Below, one piece after another: positions 44,848 to 52,921 of a stretch of 64,000 nucleotides of DNA. This DNA comes from Vibrio pomeroyi. Lineage in GTDB: Bacteria > Pseudomonadota > Gammaproteobacteria > Enterobacterales > Vibrionaceae. Location of the stretch: NCBI GenBank assembly GCA_041879425.1, contig CP090855.1, positions 434,001 to 498,000 on the forward strand, written 5' to 3'. A model generated the notes under the pieces. The model was not told the origin of the DNA. It was given only the letters and a program-made list of their open reading frames with translations, and did not search any database. Each line of letters begins with the position of its first letter. Position 1 is the first letter of the stretch. The position numbers were made by a program, and so were the translations under genes.

Positions 44848-46481
44848 GCAATGACCTCCTGCTGATTAGTAGTGTCTTCGGCAATCGAACCGTTTTCTAC
44901 TGTAATTGTTCGACTCGCTAGTTCGCGAAGTTTTGCATGATAGCTCACCATCAATATGGTGCGCCCTGCCAATACTTCTTCTTCCAGCACCTTAACCAGG
45001 TTACCGAGAGCATTGAGGTCTAGCGAGGAATCCGGTCTTTCTAGCATGATAATGGGCTTGCTACTCGCTAATTGGGCCGCAATATTGAGCATTTTAATGT
45101 TGCCCATACTCAACAAAGAGGCACTTGTATGACCGATTTGTGTTTCTAACCCATCAGGTAAACGCGTAATTTCTTTGGTTAATCCCAAGCGCACAGCGTA
45201 ATCATTGGCGCTTTGTGTTCTCTCAGGATCAAATCCACACAAATTGTCCAGAATCGTACCTGAGACTAACTGCCCTTTAACCCCGCAGTAAGCTGTAGCT
45301 TGAGCGACAGATGCAATAGAAACGGCTTCGCCATTAATGAAGCACTCACCCGCGGCTAAATCATCAATCCCTGCTATCGAAGACAGTAAGTGACTATTGA
45401 TGTGGCGATCTTCACTCACTAACAACACCAGCTCGCCTTTATTTAGCGTCACATCCGCACTGGCGAGTTCACCATACCTTTCAACGGTAGCTTGTTTGAT
45501 CTCTAGAGCCTCAAAGTCAGAGAAGTTCAGCTCAGAACCAGCGGACTCAGACAGTGATAAGTCCCCTAACTTTTCAATTGCCTGATTGGCACTATGGATT
45601 GAATTAAGCTTGATTCGAACCCCAACCAGAGCACTCAGAGGCGCCACAGCTCTACCCGATAAGATGGAGCATGCTGCTAACCCACCCGTGGTCAATTGAC
45701 CATCCAATACCCACAAGCTCCCGGTAATCACCAACAAGACAGAAGTCGCTAATGCGGCAAGCTGAATACATTCTTGGGCGAAAGCGTTCTGTTCTTCTTC
45801 TTTGGCTTTGGATTGAGAGCGGATATTATTGAGGGATTTAAACTGATTAAAGATTCGAGACTCAACGGCCTGACGTTTGATTCCCTGAATGGTTTGGCTC
45901 AGCAAAATCAAGAACGCTTTTCGCTCCTGCTCATCTTGAGAAGCTTCCTCACTTAGACTTTTAACGCGAATAGAAGATAACCAAACGATTCCGAGAGTAA
46001 TCAGCCAAACTGCCAAAGGTATTGCCACCAGCTCACCACCGATGTAAGCCACCAAGCCCAAGAAGATCAATGCAAAAGGCAAATCAATAAAGCCTGCAAT
46101 CACACCGCCGGAATACCAATCTTTAACTTTGGATACTGAGCCGAGCCCTTCTTCTACACCGCCAACACCTAAATGACGAAGATGACCTGATGAAGCGTTA
46201 GTCACCCTTTCAACCAAGGTTTGATAAGTCGCTTTCTCGGTATTACTGGCCGCGGCAGACAAAAGCCAAGTGCGCACAAAACGTATGAGTGCTTCCATGG
46301 CTACAGCTAGAGTCGCCCCCGCTAGAAGCAGTGTGGCTGTACCATAGCTTTGGTTGGGAAGAATACGATCGTAGATCTGGAGAACCGTTAATGGAACGGC
46401 CAATGACAAGAGGTTAATAAGTAAAGAAGGCAGTAAGACTTTCCTTACTACCCCTTTATTTTTTACTGACGTTACAGGCAT
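44844..46481 (-). CDS. Type I secretion ABC protein A (TMD with ATPase-dead NBD)
   Basis: A protein of about 545 residues. The six-helix transmembrane domain reads like LapB/PrtD-type exporters (LLPSLLINLLSLAVPLTVLQ; IYDRILPN). The nucleotide-binding domain from about residue 320 has lost its motifs. The Walker A position reads S-E-D-R-H-I-N-S-H with no Gly loop or Lys. The signature is LLSMGN, Walker B reads I-M-L-E-R-P, and the Q-loop Gln is absent. It cannot be expected to bind ATP normally. The ATG at 46481 with AAGGA 6 bases upstream is preferred over the TTG at 46487. It is the first gene of the secretion operon that faces the giant adhesin. Confidence 0.87.
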   Translation of the reverse strand: MPVTSVKNKGVVRKVLLPSLLINLLSLAVPLTVLQIYDRILPNQSYGTATLLLAGATLAVAMEALIRFVRTWLLSAAASNTEKATYQTLVERVTNASSGHLRHLGVGGVEEGLGSVSKVKDWYSGGVIAGFIDLPFALIFLGLVAYIGGELVAIPLAVWLITLGIVWLSSIRVKSLSEEASQDEQERKAFLILLSQTIQGIKRQAVESRIFNQFKSLNNIRSQSKAKEEEQNAFAQECIQLAALATSVLLVITGSLWVLDGQLTTGGLAACSILSGRAVAPLSALVGVRIKLNSIHSANQAIEKLGDLSLSESAGSELNFSDFEALEIKQATVERYGELASADVTLNKGELVLLVSEDRHINSHLLSSIAGIDDLAAGECFINGEAVSIASVAQATAYCGVKGQLVSGTILDNLCGFDPERTQSANDYAVRLGLTKEITRLPDGLETQIGHTSASLLSMGNIKMLNIAAQLASSKPIIMLERPDSSLDLNALGNLVKVLEEEVLAGRTILMVSYHAKLRELASRTITVENGSIAEDTTNQQEVIA

Positions 46482-46633
46482 ACACAATCCTTATCCATGC
46501 TTATGAAATAAGATTGGTACACCATATTGGGTATTGCAAGGTAACGACCTGATTTAACGTGTTTTTCAATATAAATATGACACAAGTCTTTCTACACAAA
46601 TCCGTGACTATACCTGTACCTTAGAAACGCCCC

Positions 46634-47269
46634 TTACAAACCATTGTCGTAATCCGTTATCGCCTGCTTTAACTTTGAAAAGTTTGAGTTACATAAATAC
46701 GGTTTCAGTGCTTCAAACTTCTCTTCTGGCCAGTCGTATATCTTCATTGAGATCAGCTCTTCGATAACAGCCTTATCGAAGCGATATTTAACGACTTTTG
46801 CAGGAGAACCACCAACAATACTGTAAGGTTCCACATCTTTGGTTACCACGCTGTTTGCAGCGACAACCGCCCCTTCTCCAATGGTTACGCCCGGCATGAT
46901 CATGGCTCTCATGCCTAGCCAAGCGCCATCTTTTATATGCGTGTCACCTTTACCTATGTAGGCTTCTTCGATCACATCCATAAATGGATACAAAGAAAAC
47001 CAATCAACACGGTGGGTGTGATTGCCGCCCATAAGGATCACAACCTCGGCTCCTATACAGACATAATCCCCAATGTAGAGCTCATCGATTTCCCAACGAG
47101 GCTCCCACTGGCGGCTAACTTCGTCACCATGCAGATAGCGAACGACAGAACGCTCAAACCCATTATCCCAGCAATCGCTGTAATAACTGTGTTGACCCTT
47201 GATGTGAATGTTGGGGTTGGTAACGACTTCATGGAGCAGTTCGAATTTAGACCAATGCTTATTTTGCAT
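46634..47269 (-). CDS. CatB-like hexapeptide-repeat acetyltransferase
   Basis: A 211-residue left-handed beta-helix acyltransferase of the xenobiotic acetyltransferase (CatB/Vat) group. Hexapeptide repeats run through IGDYVCIGAEVVILMGGNH, IKDGAWLGMRAMIMPGVTIG and VVAANSVVTKDV. The loop N-H-T-H-R-V-D-W-F holds the catalytic His of the family, and the C-terminal G-G-S-P-A-K is typical. Such enzymes use acetyl-CoA to acetylate chloramphenicol or streptogramins. Chromosomal copies in Vibrio often confer little resistance, so the natural substrate is unknown. AGAGG lies before the start. It is monocistronic. Confidence 0.87.
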   Translation of the reverse strand: MQNKHWSKFELLHEVVTNPNIHIKGQHSYYSDCWDNGFERSVVRYLHGDEVSRQWEPRWEIDELYIGDYVCIGAEVVILMGGNHTHRVDWFSLYPFMDVIEEAYIGKGDTHIKDGAWLGMRAMIMPGVTIGEGAVVAANSVVTKDVEPYSIVGGSPAKVVKYRFDKAVIEELISMKIYDWPEEKFEALKPYLCNSNFSKLKQAITDYDNGL

Positions 47270-47672
47270 CTCTACCTCTGATTAAATTATTCGTTTTATT
47301 TCGGTTTAAATATCAAAAAATCGACAATGTTTATCTAAGGTGCACAAACGCATTCCCCATCAACACAGAAGTTAAAGGAGGTGAATAGTCAGTATCACAC
47401 TTAAATCGTAGCAATGTCGCTAAAACGAAAAAGGCGTCAGTGGATTCGAGGTTGCTTTAAGAGAGGAAGTAATTTCACGTGGTACTCAGTGTAGTAACGA
47501 TAACTCGGTTGGAAAATTTATAGGTGAATTGTATCTGTTTAATCGCACTAATTTGACAGGGATATGTGATTTATAAGTTTTCAAATATCAGTTCATGTAG
47601 AGTCAGAAAACAAGAGCCTGCGGTATTACACAGGCTCACGTTTAGATTCATGCTTAGCTATGGGTTAAGTAA
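47270..47672. other. Gene-free region between acetyltransferase and OYE genes
   Basis: About 400 AT-rich bases. It holds the promoter of the acetyltransferase gene and the terminator of the reductase gene (47614-47637). An AAAGGAGGTG stretch near 47375 looks like a ribosome site but leads only to a frame of a few codons. Nothing else is recognised. Confidence 0.5.
47614..47637 (-). terminator. Terminator of the OYE-family gene
   Basis: On the minus strand GAGCCTG pairs with CAGGCTC over a 10-base loop and is followed by TTGTTTTC. It lies about 35 bases after the reductase stop. Confidence 0.7.
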
Positions 47673-48785
47673 CTACATTTTAGCTAGCTGCACTTTTCTA
47701 TCTTTGTTTACCACACAGAAGTTACCGCGCTTAGTACGACACTTAGAACATCTCTCACACTCTACAGGGCTTCGATCGCCCTCTTTCCAGCGTTTGATTA
47801 GATGAGGCTCAGATAATAGAGGTCGAGAAAGTGCAAAGTACTCAATACCCGTATTATTAGCGATCTCTTCAATAGCATCAAAATCCGTTAAGCCGCCCAC
47901 CGTGATAACAGGAATGTCGACATCTTGGCTAATTGCATGGCCATATTCATGGAAGTAACCTTCAGCTTGGATGGTAAACCCATCATGTGACTCGCCAATC
48001 ATGGTGTCGGCTTTGCCATGAATGTTGCCAGACACCACAATGCCATCAACGCCAATTTCTTCGAGCTTTTTACACACTAAGCGCGTTTCATCGAAGGTCA
48101 CACCACCCTCGAAAAACTCAGAAGCGGTCAGCTTAACCAAGATAGGGAAATCCTCACCCACCAGCTTGCGTGTTGCTGTGTAGATCTCAAGCAAGAATCT
48201 CATACGATTTTCTAAGCTACCGCCGTATTCATCTTCACGCTGGTTGTAGTAAGGGCTTAAGAACTGGTTGATCAAGTACGTGTGTGCCGCATGAATCTCA
48301 ACACCATCAAAACCCGACTGTTTAGCTCTTAGTGACGCTTTGGCAAACGCATCAACAATGTAGTCGATCTCACCTTTGGTCATCGCTTTGCCCAGTGTTT
48401 GAGTTCCTTTTTCAGGAACCTCACTCGGTGCAAAGATCACTCGCTCGCCAAGGTCATACGTGGTTTTCGTACCGCCATAAGCTAATTGCATCACGATTTT
48501 AGAGTCGTTGTCATGAACCAGTTGGGTTAGCTTTTTGTATTCATCGATAAACGAGTCGTTATACATACCCATCATGCCAGCATTCGGCTTTTCTTCTTTA
48601 ACGATGTTTGCGTAACCCGTGACGATCAAGCCAACCTCACCTTGAGCCAACTCTTCATAGATAGCGTAAAGTTTATCTGTCATATGGCCATCTTCGGTCG
48701 CCATATTTTCCCACGTCGCACTTCTCATAAAGCGGTTTTTAAGCGTCATGGTGCCAATGCGGGTTTCTGTAAACAAAGTACTCAA
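47673..48785 (-). CDS. Old yellow enzyme-family NADH:flavin oxidoreductase
   Basis: A 370-residue FMN-dependent TIM-barrel oxidoreductase. It opens with the substrate and flavin motif LKNRFMRSATWE. The active-site pair H-A-A-H lies near residue 166, within GFDGVEIHAAHTYLINQFLS, and N-x-R-x-D-E-Y-G-G-S-L-E-N-R follows. The phosphate-binding ITVGGLTD and the Y-F-A-L-S-R-P-L motif close the barrel. The C-terminus adds a cysteine group, C-E-R-C-S-K-C with a further Cys seven residues on, that resembles the iron-sulfur ligands of larger dienoyl-CoA-reductase-type relatives. The start codon is TTG with GAGGA upstream. The substrate is probably an enone or enal. Confidence 0.9.
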   Translation of the reverse strand: MSTLFTETRIGTMTLKNRFMRSATWENMATEDGHMTDKLYAIYEELAQGEVGLIVTGYANIVKEEKPNAGMMGMYNDSFIDEYKKLTQLVHDNDSKIVMQLAYGGTKTTYDLGERVIFAPSEVPEKGTQTLGKAMTKGEIDYIVDAFAKASLRAKQSGFDGVEIHAAHTYLINQFLSPYYNQREDEYGGSLENRMRFLLEIYTATRKLVGEDFPILVKLTASEFFEGGVTFDETRLVCKKLEEIGVDGIVVSGNIHGKADTMIGESHDGFTIQAEGYFHEYGHAISQDVDIPVITVGGLTDFDAIEEIANNTGIEYFALSRPLLSEPHLIKRWKEGDRSPVECERCSKCRTKRGNFCVVNKDRKVQLAKM

Positions 48786-48958
48786 ATCTATTCCTCACTC
48801 AATCGTGTTACGCAAGTGCCCATCTAACGGGGCTGATTGACGCGGATACTACAGAGAATATGACAAGCAAAACTTAATCTAGATTAAGAGAGCGGCACTC
48901 TTACATAAGAAACAGGCACATTTGCTTGGAATAGAAGGACGTTGAGGACGAAAACAAA

Positions 48959-48987
48959 AAAGCCGTTCAGTGAGGCTAAACGGCTTT
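48959..48987 (-). terminator. Terminator of the NAD(P)-binding protein gene
   Basis: On the minus strand AAAGCCGTT pairs with AACGGCTTT over an 11-base loop and is followed by TTTTTGTTTT, a clear rho-independent terminator about 50 bases past the stop. Confidence 0.85.
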
Positions 48988-49036
48988 AGAAGTTTATGAC
49001 AAGGTAGATATACCTCTAACTAACACTTGAAAAGAG

Positions 49037-49672
49037 TTAGCCGTATTTAACAGTAGGGTCGATACATTGGTACACTTGGCCGATACTCGCTTCGTTCGCC
49101 AATAAGGTTTCAATAAGACGAGCCACTTCTTGTCGGTAAATCAGACCATGCACTTCCACTTGTTGAGAAAGCTCACCATTGCCAGTCACTTCACCGTCTA
49201 ACAAGCCACCCGGGCGAAGAATCGTGTAATCAAGCGAGCTCGACATTAACCAAGCTTCCGCCAATGATTTTTCACGAACTGCAGCACCAAACCCTTTTCT
49301 TGAGCGCTCTGATAGGTACTGCCATGAATCACCACAACCTAACGACGTCACTAGCACAAAGCGTTTGATTTCATTCGTTTCCAGAGCATCAATCACATGT
49401 CGGTGACCGATGTAATCAACCGGAACATCCGCTCTAAAACTGCCCATGCTTGAAACAACCAATGCCGATTTTGGTAACTCAGCAACCGTCTTTTCCACTT
49501 GTTGCTTGTCGGTCGCATCGCAGCTCAATGAAGTTACGCCAAGAATCGCCAAGCGCGGGTTCTTCTCTGGGTTTCTAGCAATCGCAATCACTTCAAAACC
49601 TTGTTGATGAAAGTGCTCGACCATTGCTGCACCCAAACCGCTACCTGCTCCCCATACTACGACTGTACTCAT
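49037..49672 (-). CDS. NAD(P)-binding SDR-like protein
   Basis: A 211-residue Rossmann-fold protein of the atypical short-chain dehydrogenase type (NmrA/BVR-B like). The dinucleotide loop is G-A-G-S-G-L-G-A-A near residues 8-16. Later come the strand VLVTSLGCGDSW and the TILRPGGLLDG segment. Members bind NAD(P)H and act on small quinones or flavins, or as redox sensors. The catalytic Tyr-x-x-x-Lys is not clear. GAGGT lies 5 bases before the ATG. It is monocistronic. Confidence 0.85.
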   Translation of the reverse strand: MSTVVVWGAGSGLGAAMVEHFHQQGFEVIAIARNPEKNPRLAILGVTSLSCDATDKQQVEKTVAELPKSALVVSSMGSFRADVPVDYIGHRHVIDALETNEIKRFVLVTSLGCGDSWQYLSERSRKGFGAAVREKSLAEAWLMSSSLDYTILRPGGLLDGEVTGNGELSQQVEVHGLIYRQEVARLIETLLANEASIGQVYQCIDPTVKYG

Positions 49673-49872
49673 AAATACCTCAAAAAAATCATGTTGTTCC
49701 TAATATTAACGACACAATCTAATCGGTTCTTTCGCTTAGATCAATAAATGCGAATAAGTCTCAATATTAAAGCATCATCCATAAACCAACTAATGTTTAG
49801 CGAGATTCAGTGGAAGCCTTAGCAGATAATAGGGATATATCGACATAGGAATGATGCAGCAGAAACACAAAA

Positions 49873-49922
49873 AGCGCTGGATGTAAGTCCGCCTAAACAG
49901 GCAACCTACACTCAGCTTTTTT
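49873..49922. terminator. Large hairpin terminator after the OMP/FadL operon
   Basis: A long interrupted stem is flanked by AAAAAGCGCTGG and CAGCTTTTTT, with an inner GCCT/AGGC hairpin. Both outer ends carry runs of A or T, so it may stop transcription in either direction. It lies 25 bases past the outer-membrane protein stop. Confidence 0.65.
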
Positions 49923-49946
49923 ATTTATGGGGAAACGGGTTGATGC

Positions 49947-50636
49947 TTAGTTGAACTCATAGGTATAAGATGCGCCAACACTGTTATTTTCACCGAAATC
50001 ATCCTCAGCAAAGATAGTGAAGAAGTTGAATGACTGGGCATCACTCAGCTTATAGCTAGCGCCGACACCCGTCCAGTAGCCTGAATAATCATCAGAGCCC
50101 ATTGAACCGCCACCAAAGCCCATGATTGACCACTCATCGGTAATCGTTTTTAGGCCAAACGCACCAATGTAACCGCCATGTGTTGAGCTTGGCATCAACA
50201 CATAATCAGAACCCACATTCTGATCATCAAACACCGCCACTTCACCATCGTTATAGCTGTACCCAGCCATCGGGAAGATTTGCCAACCGAACGGCTCAAT
50301 ATCAAAATAACTCAACGGAACAAATGTCCCGATACTGTAGTTGTTCTTATAAGCATCGTTGTCGTATTCAGAGCGGCTAAAATTGAAGTTGACGATACCC
50401 AAAGGCAATAGCCATGAACCACCCACTCGCCACTCTTCACCATCAGCATTGACACGAGCGTTGATCATTCGTGCTTCATCAAGCCCGATAGAGCCCGAGA
50501 ACTTTAGCTCTTCGTTATAAGCAACGCCCGCTTTGGTTACGATCTTAGTCGGATCATCAGGATGCTTCTCTTCAGCCAAAGCACCCGTTGAACCCAGTAT
50601 TACCGAAGTAACAATTAATAGATTACGTAATGTCAT
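49947..50636 (-). CDS. Predicted outer-membrane beta-barrel protein
   Basis: A 229-residue protein with a signal peptide (1-21, ending ALA). Alternating amphipathic strands rich in Gly, Tyr and aromatics follow (FGLKTITDEWSIMGFGGGSM; GVGASYKLSDAQSFNFF), and it finishes with the C-terminal aromatic strand YTYEFN. This is typical of an eight- to ten-strand porin-like barrel. I do not recognise a specific family. Its ATG overlaps the stop of the FadL gene (TAATG), so the two are co-translated and may act together. Confidence 0.75.
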   Translation of the reverse strand: MTLRNLLIVTSVILGSTGALAEEKHPDDPTKIVTKAGVAYNEELKFSGSIGLDEARMINARVNADGEEWRVGGSWLLPLGIVNFNFSRSEYDNDAYKNNYSIGTFVPLSYFDIEPFGWQIFPMAGYSYNDGEVAVFDDQNVGSDYVLMPSSTHGGYIGAFGLKTITDEWSIMGFGGGSMGSDDYSGYWTGVGASYKLSDAQSFNFFTIFAEDDFGENNSVGASYTYEFN

Positions 50637-51811
50637 TAGAAGGTCGCGCTAACACCGATAAAGTGGATACGACCATCGAACGAACCATCAACCATAAATC
50701 GGTCCATATCAACTGAACCTAAATCTGCGTATTCATAGAACACATCAATTAAGATGTCGTCCCAATAGGTAGATGCACCTACAGAGTAGCGGTACTGTTC
50801 ACCAACAGGTAAGTCAACATACTGCAGTGTCGGATCATCTTGCGGAGAAGTTTCATAAGAGAAGCCCGCTTTTAAACGCCAATCAGAGTTCAATTGGTAG
50901 TCCGCACCGACTGCAAACTTCCACACATCGTCCCAGTCGCGCTCGATTGGAATCCCACCAAATTGAGAGCCAAAATCTAAAACTGTCGTATCCCACTCAC
51001 TCCAACGGTGTAATTGAACACTTGCCAGTAGATCTAATTGAGAATTCAATGCATAGCTCGCACTCACATCTACAATTTCAGGAAGCGCTATATCGGTAGC
51101 CAAAGAGTTGAGTACGCCAAAATCTGTAGGGCCATTTACATCATTATTGAATTCATGCTCCAGTTTAGAGCGATAGCTTGCGCCTAGTTTTAGGTTGTCC
51201 GTCGGTGTGTACATGACACCTAGGTTATAACCATAAGCCCAGTCAGTATCCTGCTTTATCGTTAATGCAGATGTTGTTTGTTGTAACGCAGCCCAACTTA
51301 ATTGAATACCTGCACCCACTGACCACTGATCATTAAGTTGGTAACTCAGTGACGGGTTCACTTGCATCGCTGTGAGGGTAATATCTTCAAGTAAAGGGCT
51401 TCCAGCCCATTCGCTACCGTAATCTAGGCTAGACCCCCCTACTGCACCGAGCGCGATACCAAGGTGTAATTTGTCAGTCACTTGATGAGCGTGAAAGGCA
51501 CCGAATGACGGCATTACAGAATGAGCTTTGCCGTTATCACTTGAGTCTAGGTTGTCTTGATATTTCATCTCAAGATCAAACGCCATGGTGTTGATGGTGG
51601 TTTTGCTTTCGCCCATGTGAGACATGGTGGCAGGGTTCGTCCACATCGCAGCAGCAGATCGGGTGTAAACACCGTCACCAGCGCCAGTAGTACCAGCGTT
51701 GGCAACAACGGCCTCTTGTAAAAACAGACCACTTGCGAAAGCGTTCAAACTGGTAAATATTGCGGTGGCAGCTAGAGAGTAGGTAAAAGTTTTGTTCATC
51801 AGAGTGCTCAT
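50636..51811 (-). CDS. FadL/OmpP1-family outer-membrane transporter
   Basis: A 391-residue outer-membrane protein of the FadL/TodX group. After a signal peptide (1-26) the mature protein begins SGLFLQEAVVANAGTTGAGD, and the hatch motif A-A-A-M-W-T-N-P-A-T-M follows. Fourteen-strand barrel sequences run to the terminal Phe (IGVSATF). Family members pass long-chain fatty acids or other hydrophobic compounds. A crotonase gene lies upstream and a small barrel gene is coupled downstream, which is consistent with lipid or hydrocarbon uptake. TAAGG precedes the start. Confidence 0.87.
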   Translation of the reverse strand: MSTLMNKTFTYSLAATAIFTSLNAFASGLFLQEAVVANAGTTGAGDGVYTRSAAAMWTNPATMSHMGESKTTINTMAFDLEMKYQDNLDSSDNGKAHSVMPSFGAFHAHQVTDKLHLGIALGAVGGSSLDYGSEWAGSPLLEDITLTAMQVNPSLSYQLNDQWSVGAGIQLSWAALQQTTSALTIKQDTDWAYGYNLGVMYTPTDNLKLGASYRSKLEHEFNNDVNGPTDFGVLNSLATDIALPEIVDVSASYALNSQLDLLASVQLHRWSEWDTTVLDFGSQFGGIPIERDWDDVWKFAVGADYQLNSDWRLKAGFSYETSPQDDPTLQYVDLPVGEQYRYSVGASTYWDDILIDVFYEYADLGSVDMDRFMVDGSFDGRIHFIGVSATF

Positions 51812-51892
51812 TCAGCCTTAGACATTAAATTGCGCTAAGGTTACCGCAAAGCCCGATAAACAAAGGGAATATTGATTATTCCTGTACAAACA

Positions 51893-52705
51893 CTATTTAA
51901 ACTTCCTAGCCACATAAGCGCGTGGTTTGTCGCTATGAATCTCACGCTGAGCGGCGATCGCTCGGTTCTTACCTAGGGCAACTTTAATCTGATACCAAGT
52001 CTCATAAAACAAGGCGATGCCGGGGCTAGACCACCAAGTTTTGTTATAGAGTTTCTTATTGGCGGCGACCACATCTGGCGATCGATTCGCACACTCCAGT
52101 GCCAAGGCATAAGCTTCCGCGTACGGATCTTCGGCTATTTTTGTGACAAGCCCATATTCTTTGGCAGTCTCACTATCGATCACCTTAGCGGTCATCGCCA
52201 TTTCTAGGGTGTGATCTTTTCGCATCAGCTCTCGGAAGGCAATCGCACCACCCATATCAGGAATCAAGCCCCACTTGGCTTCTAGGATAGAAAAGTTGGC
52301 GTCTGGACTGGCGATTCTAAAATCTCCCCCACTAACCAGTTGCAGGCCTCCTCCCCAACAGCGGCCATGAATCGCAAAGATGACGGGGCATGGAATATCT
52401 CGCCAACCTAACGAAAAGCGTTGCGCAGCATTTGGTAATGTCGGTAACCATTTGAAAAGAAGCTTCATCGCGCCTGATTTACTGGTCAGCAAAGACTTCA
52501 CATCAAGCCCTGAACAAAAATCGGCCCCATTGCCCTTCACTATCACGGCGCGAATCTCGGTGTTCTTTTTCAGCTGATCCACCATGTTGTTCACCCCTTG
52601 GAACATCGCCATATCAATGGCATTCAGCTTATCAGGGCGATTCAACACAACCGTTGCGATCTGGTTTTCATCAATAGAGCAAGTAAGGCGTTCAAGTTCA
52701 GGCAT
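51893..52705 (-). CDS. Enoyl-CoA hydratase/isomerase family protein (crotonase)
   Basis: A protein of about 270 residues of the crotonase superfamily. The CoA-binding and oxyanion segments are GNGADFCSGLDVKSLL (near 60) and AIHGRCWGGGLQLVSGGDFR (near 115). The ILEAKWGLIPDMGGA stretch holds the position of the second catalytic acid, here occupied by Asp within P-D-M-G-G. The open frame starts with TTG at 52717; the ATG at 52705 is more likely. It probably acts on an enoyl-CoA in beta-oxidation or a side pathway. The FadL gene lies 81 bases downstream on the same strand. Confidence 0.88.
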   Translation of the reverse strand: MPELERLTCSIDENQIATVVLNRPDKLNAIDMAMFQGVNNMVDQLKKNTEIRAVIVKGNGADFCSGLDVKSLLTSKSGAMKLLFKWLPTLPNAAQRFSLGWRDIPCPVIFAIHGRCWGGGLQLVSGGDFRIASPDANFSILEAKWGLIPDMGGAIAFRELMRKDHTLEMAMTAKVIDSETAKEYGLVTKIAEDPYAEAYALALECANRSPDVVAANKKLYNKTWWSSPGIALFYETWYQIKVALGKNRAIAAQREIHSDKPRAYVARKFK

Positions 52706-52833
52706 TTGGTTATCCAATTAAGTGGTCAGACCTTTAGCGTAGCCATCTTAATCGCATATGCAAAATTAACGCTGTAGAAGCGAGATCTGTGTTGGCTAAC
52801 GCTTTATCTAGGAAACACAGAACTCAATCAAAA

Positions 52834-52868
52834 AAAGGCAGTGATGGATGATTCCAATCACTGCCTTT
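52834..52868 (-). terminator. Terminator of the siderophore uptake operon
   Basis: A perfect 12-bp stem, AAAGGCAGTGAT against ATCACTGCCTTT, with an 11-base loop, is followed on the minus strand by a run of T. It lies about 55 bases after the FhuB stop. Confidence 0.9.
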
Positions 52869-52921
52869 CATACTTGTTTCTGTGAACAAAGAACTTAGCG
52901 CTCAGCTGGCCAACCGCGAAC

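Noticed and set aside
42661..46481. Frameshift or pseudogene explanation for the degenerate ABC genes
   Set aside because: Both frames are full length, overlap neatly with good ribosome sites, and have intact transmembrane domains. The loss is confined to the ATPase motifs, so they are kept as intact genes.
47550..47580. TTGACA followed by TATAAG as a plus-strand promoter
   Set aside because: The spacer is only 13 bases and no plus-strand gene follows.
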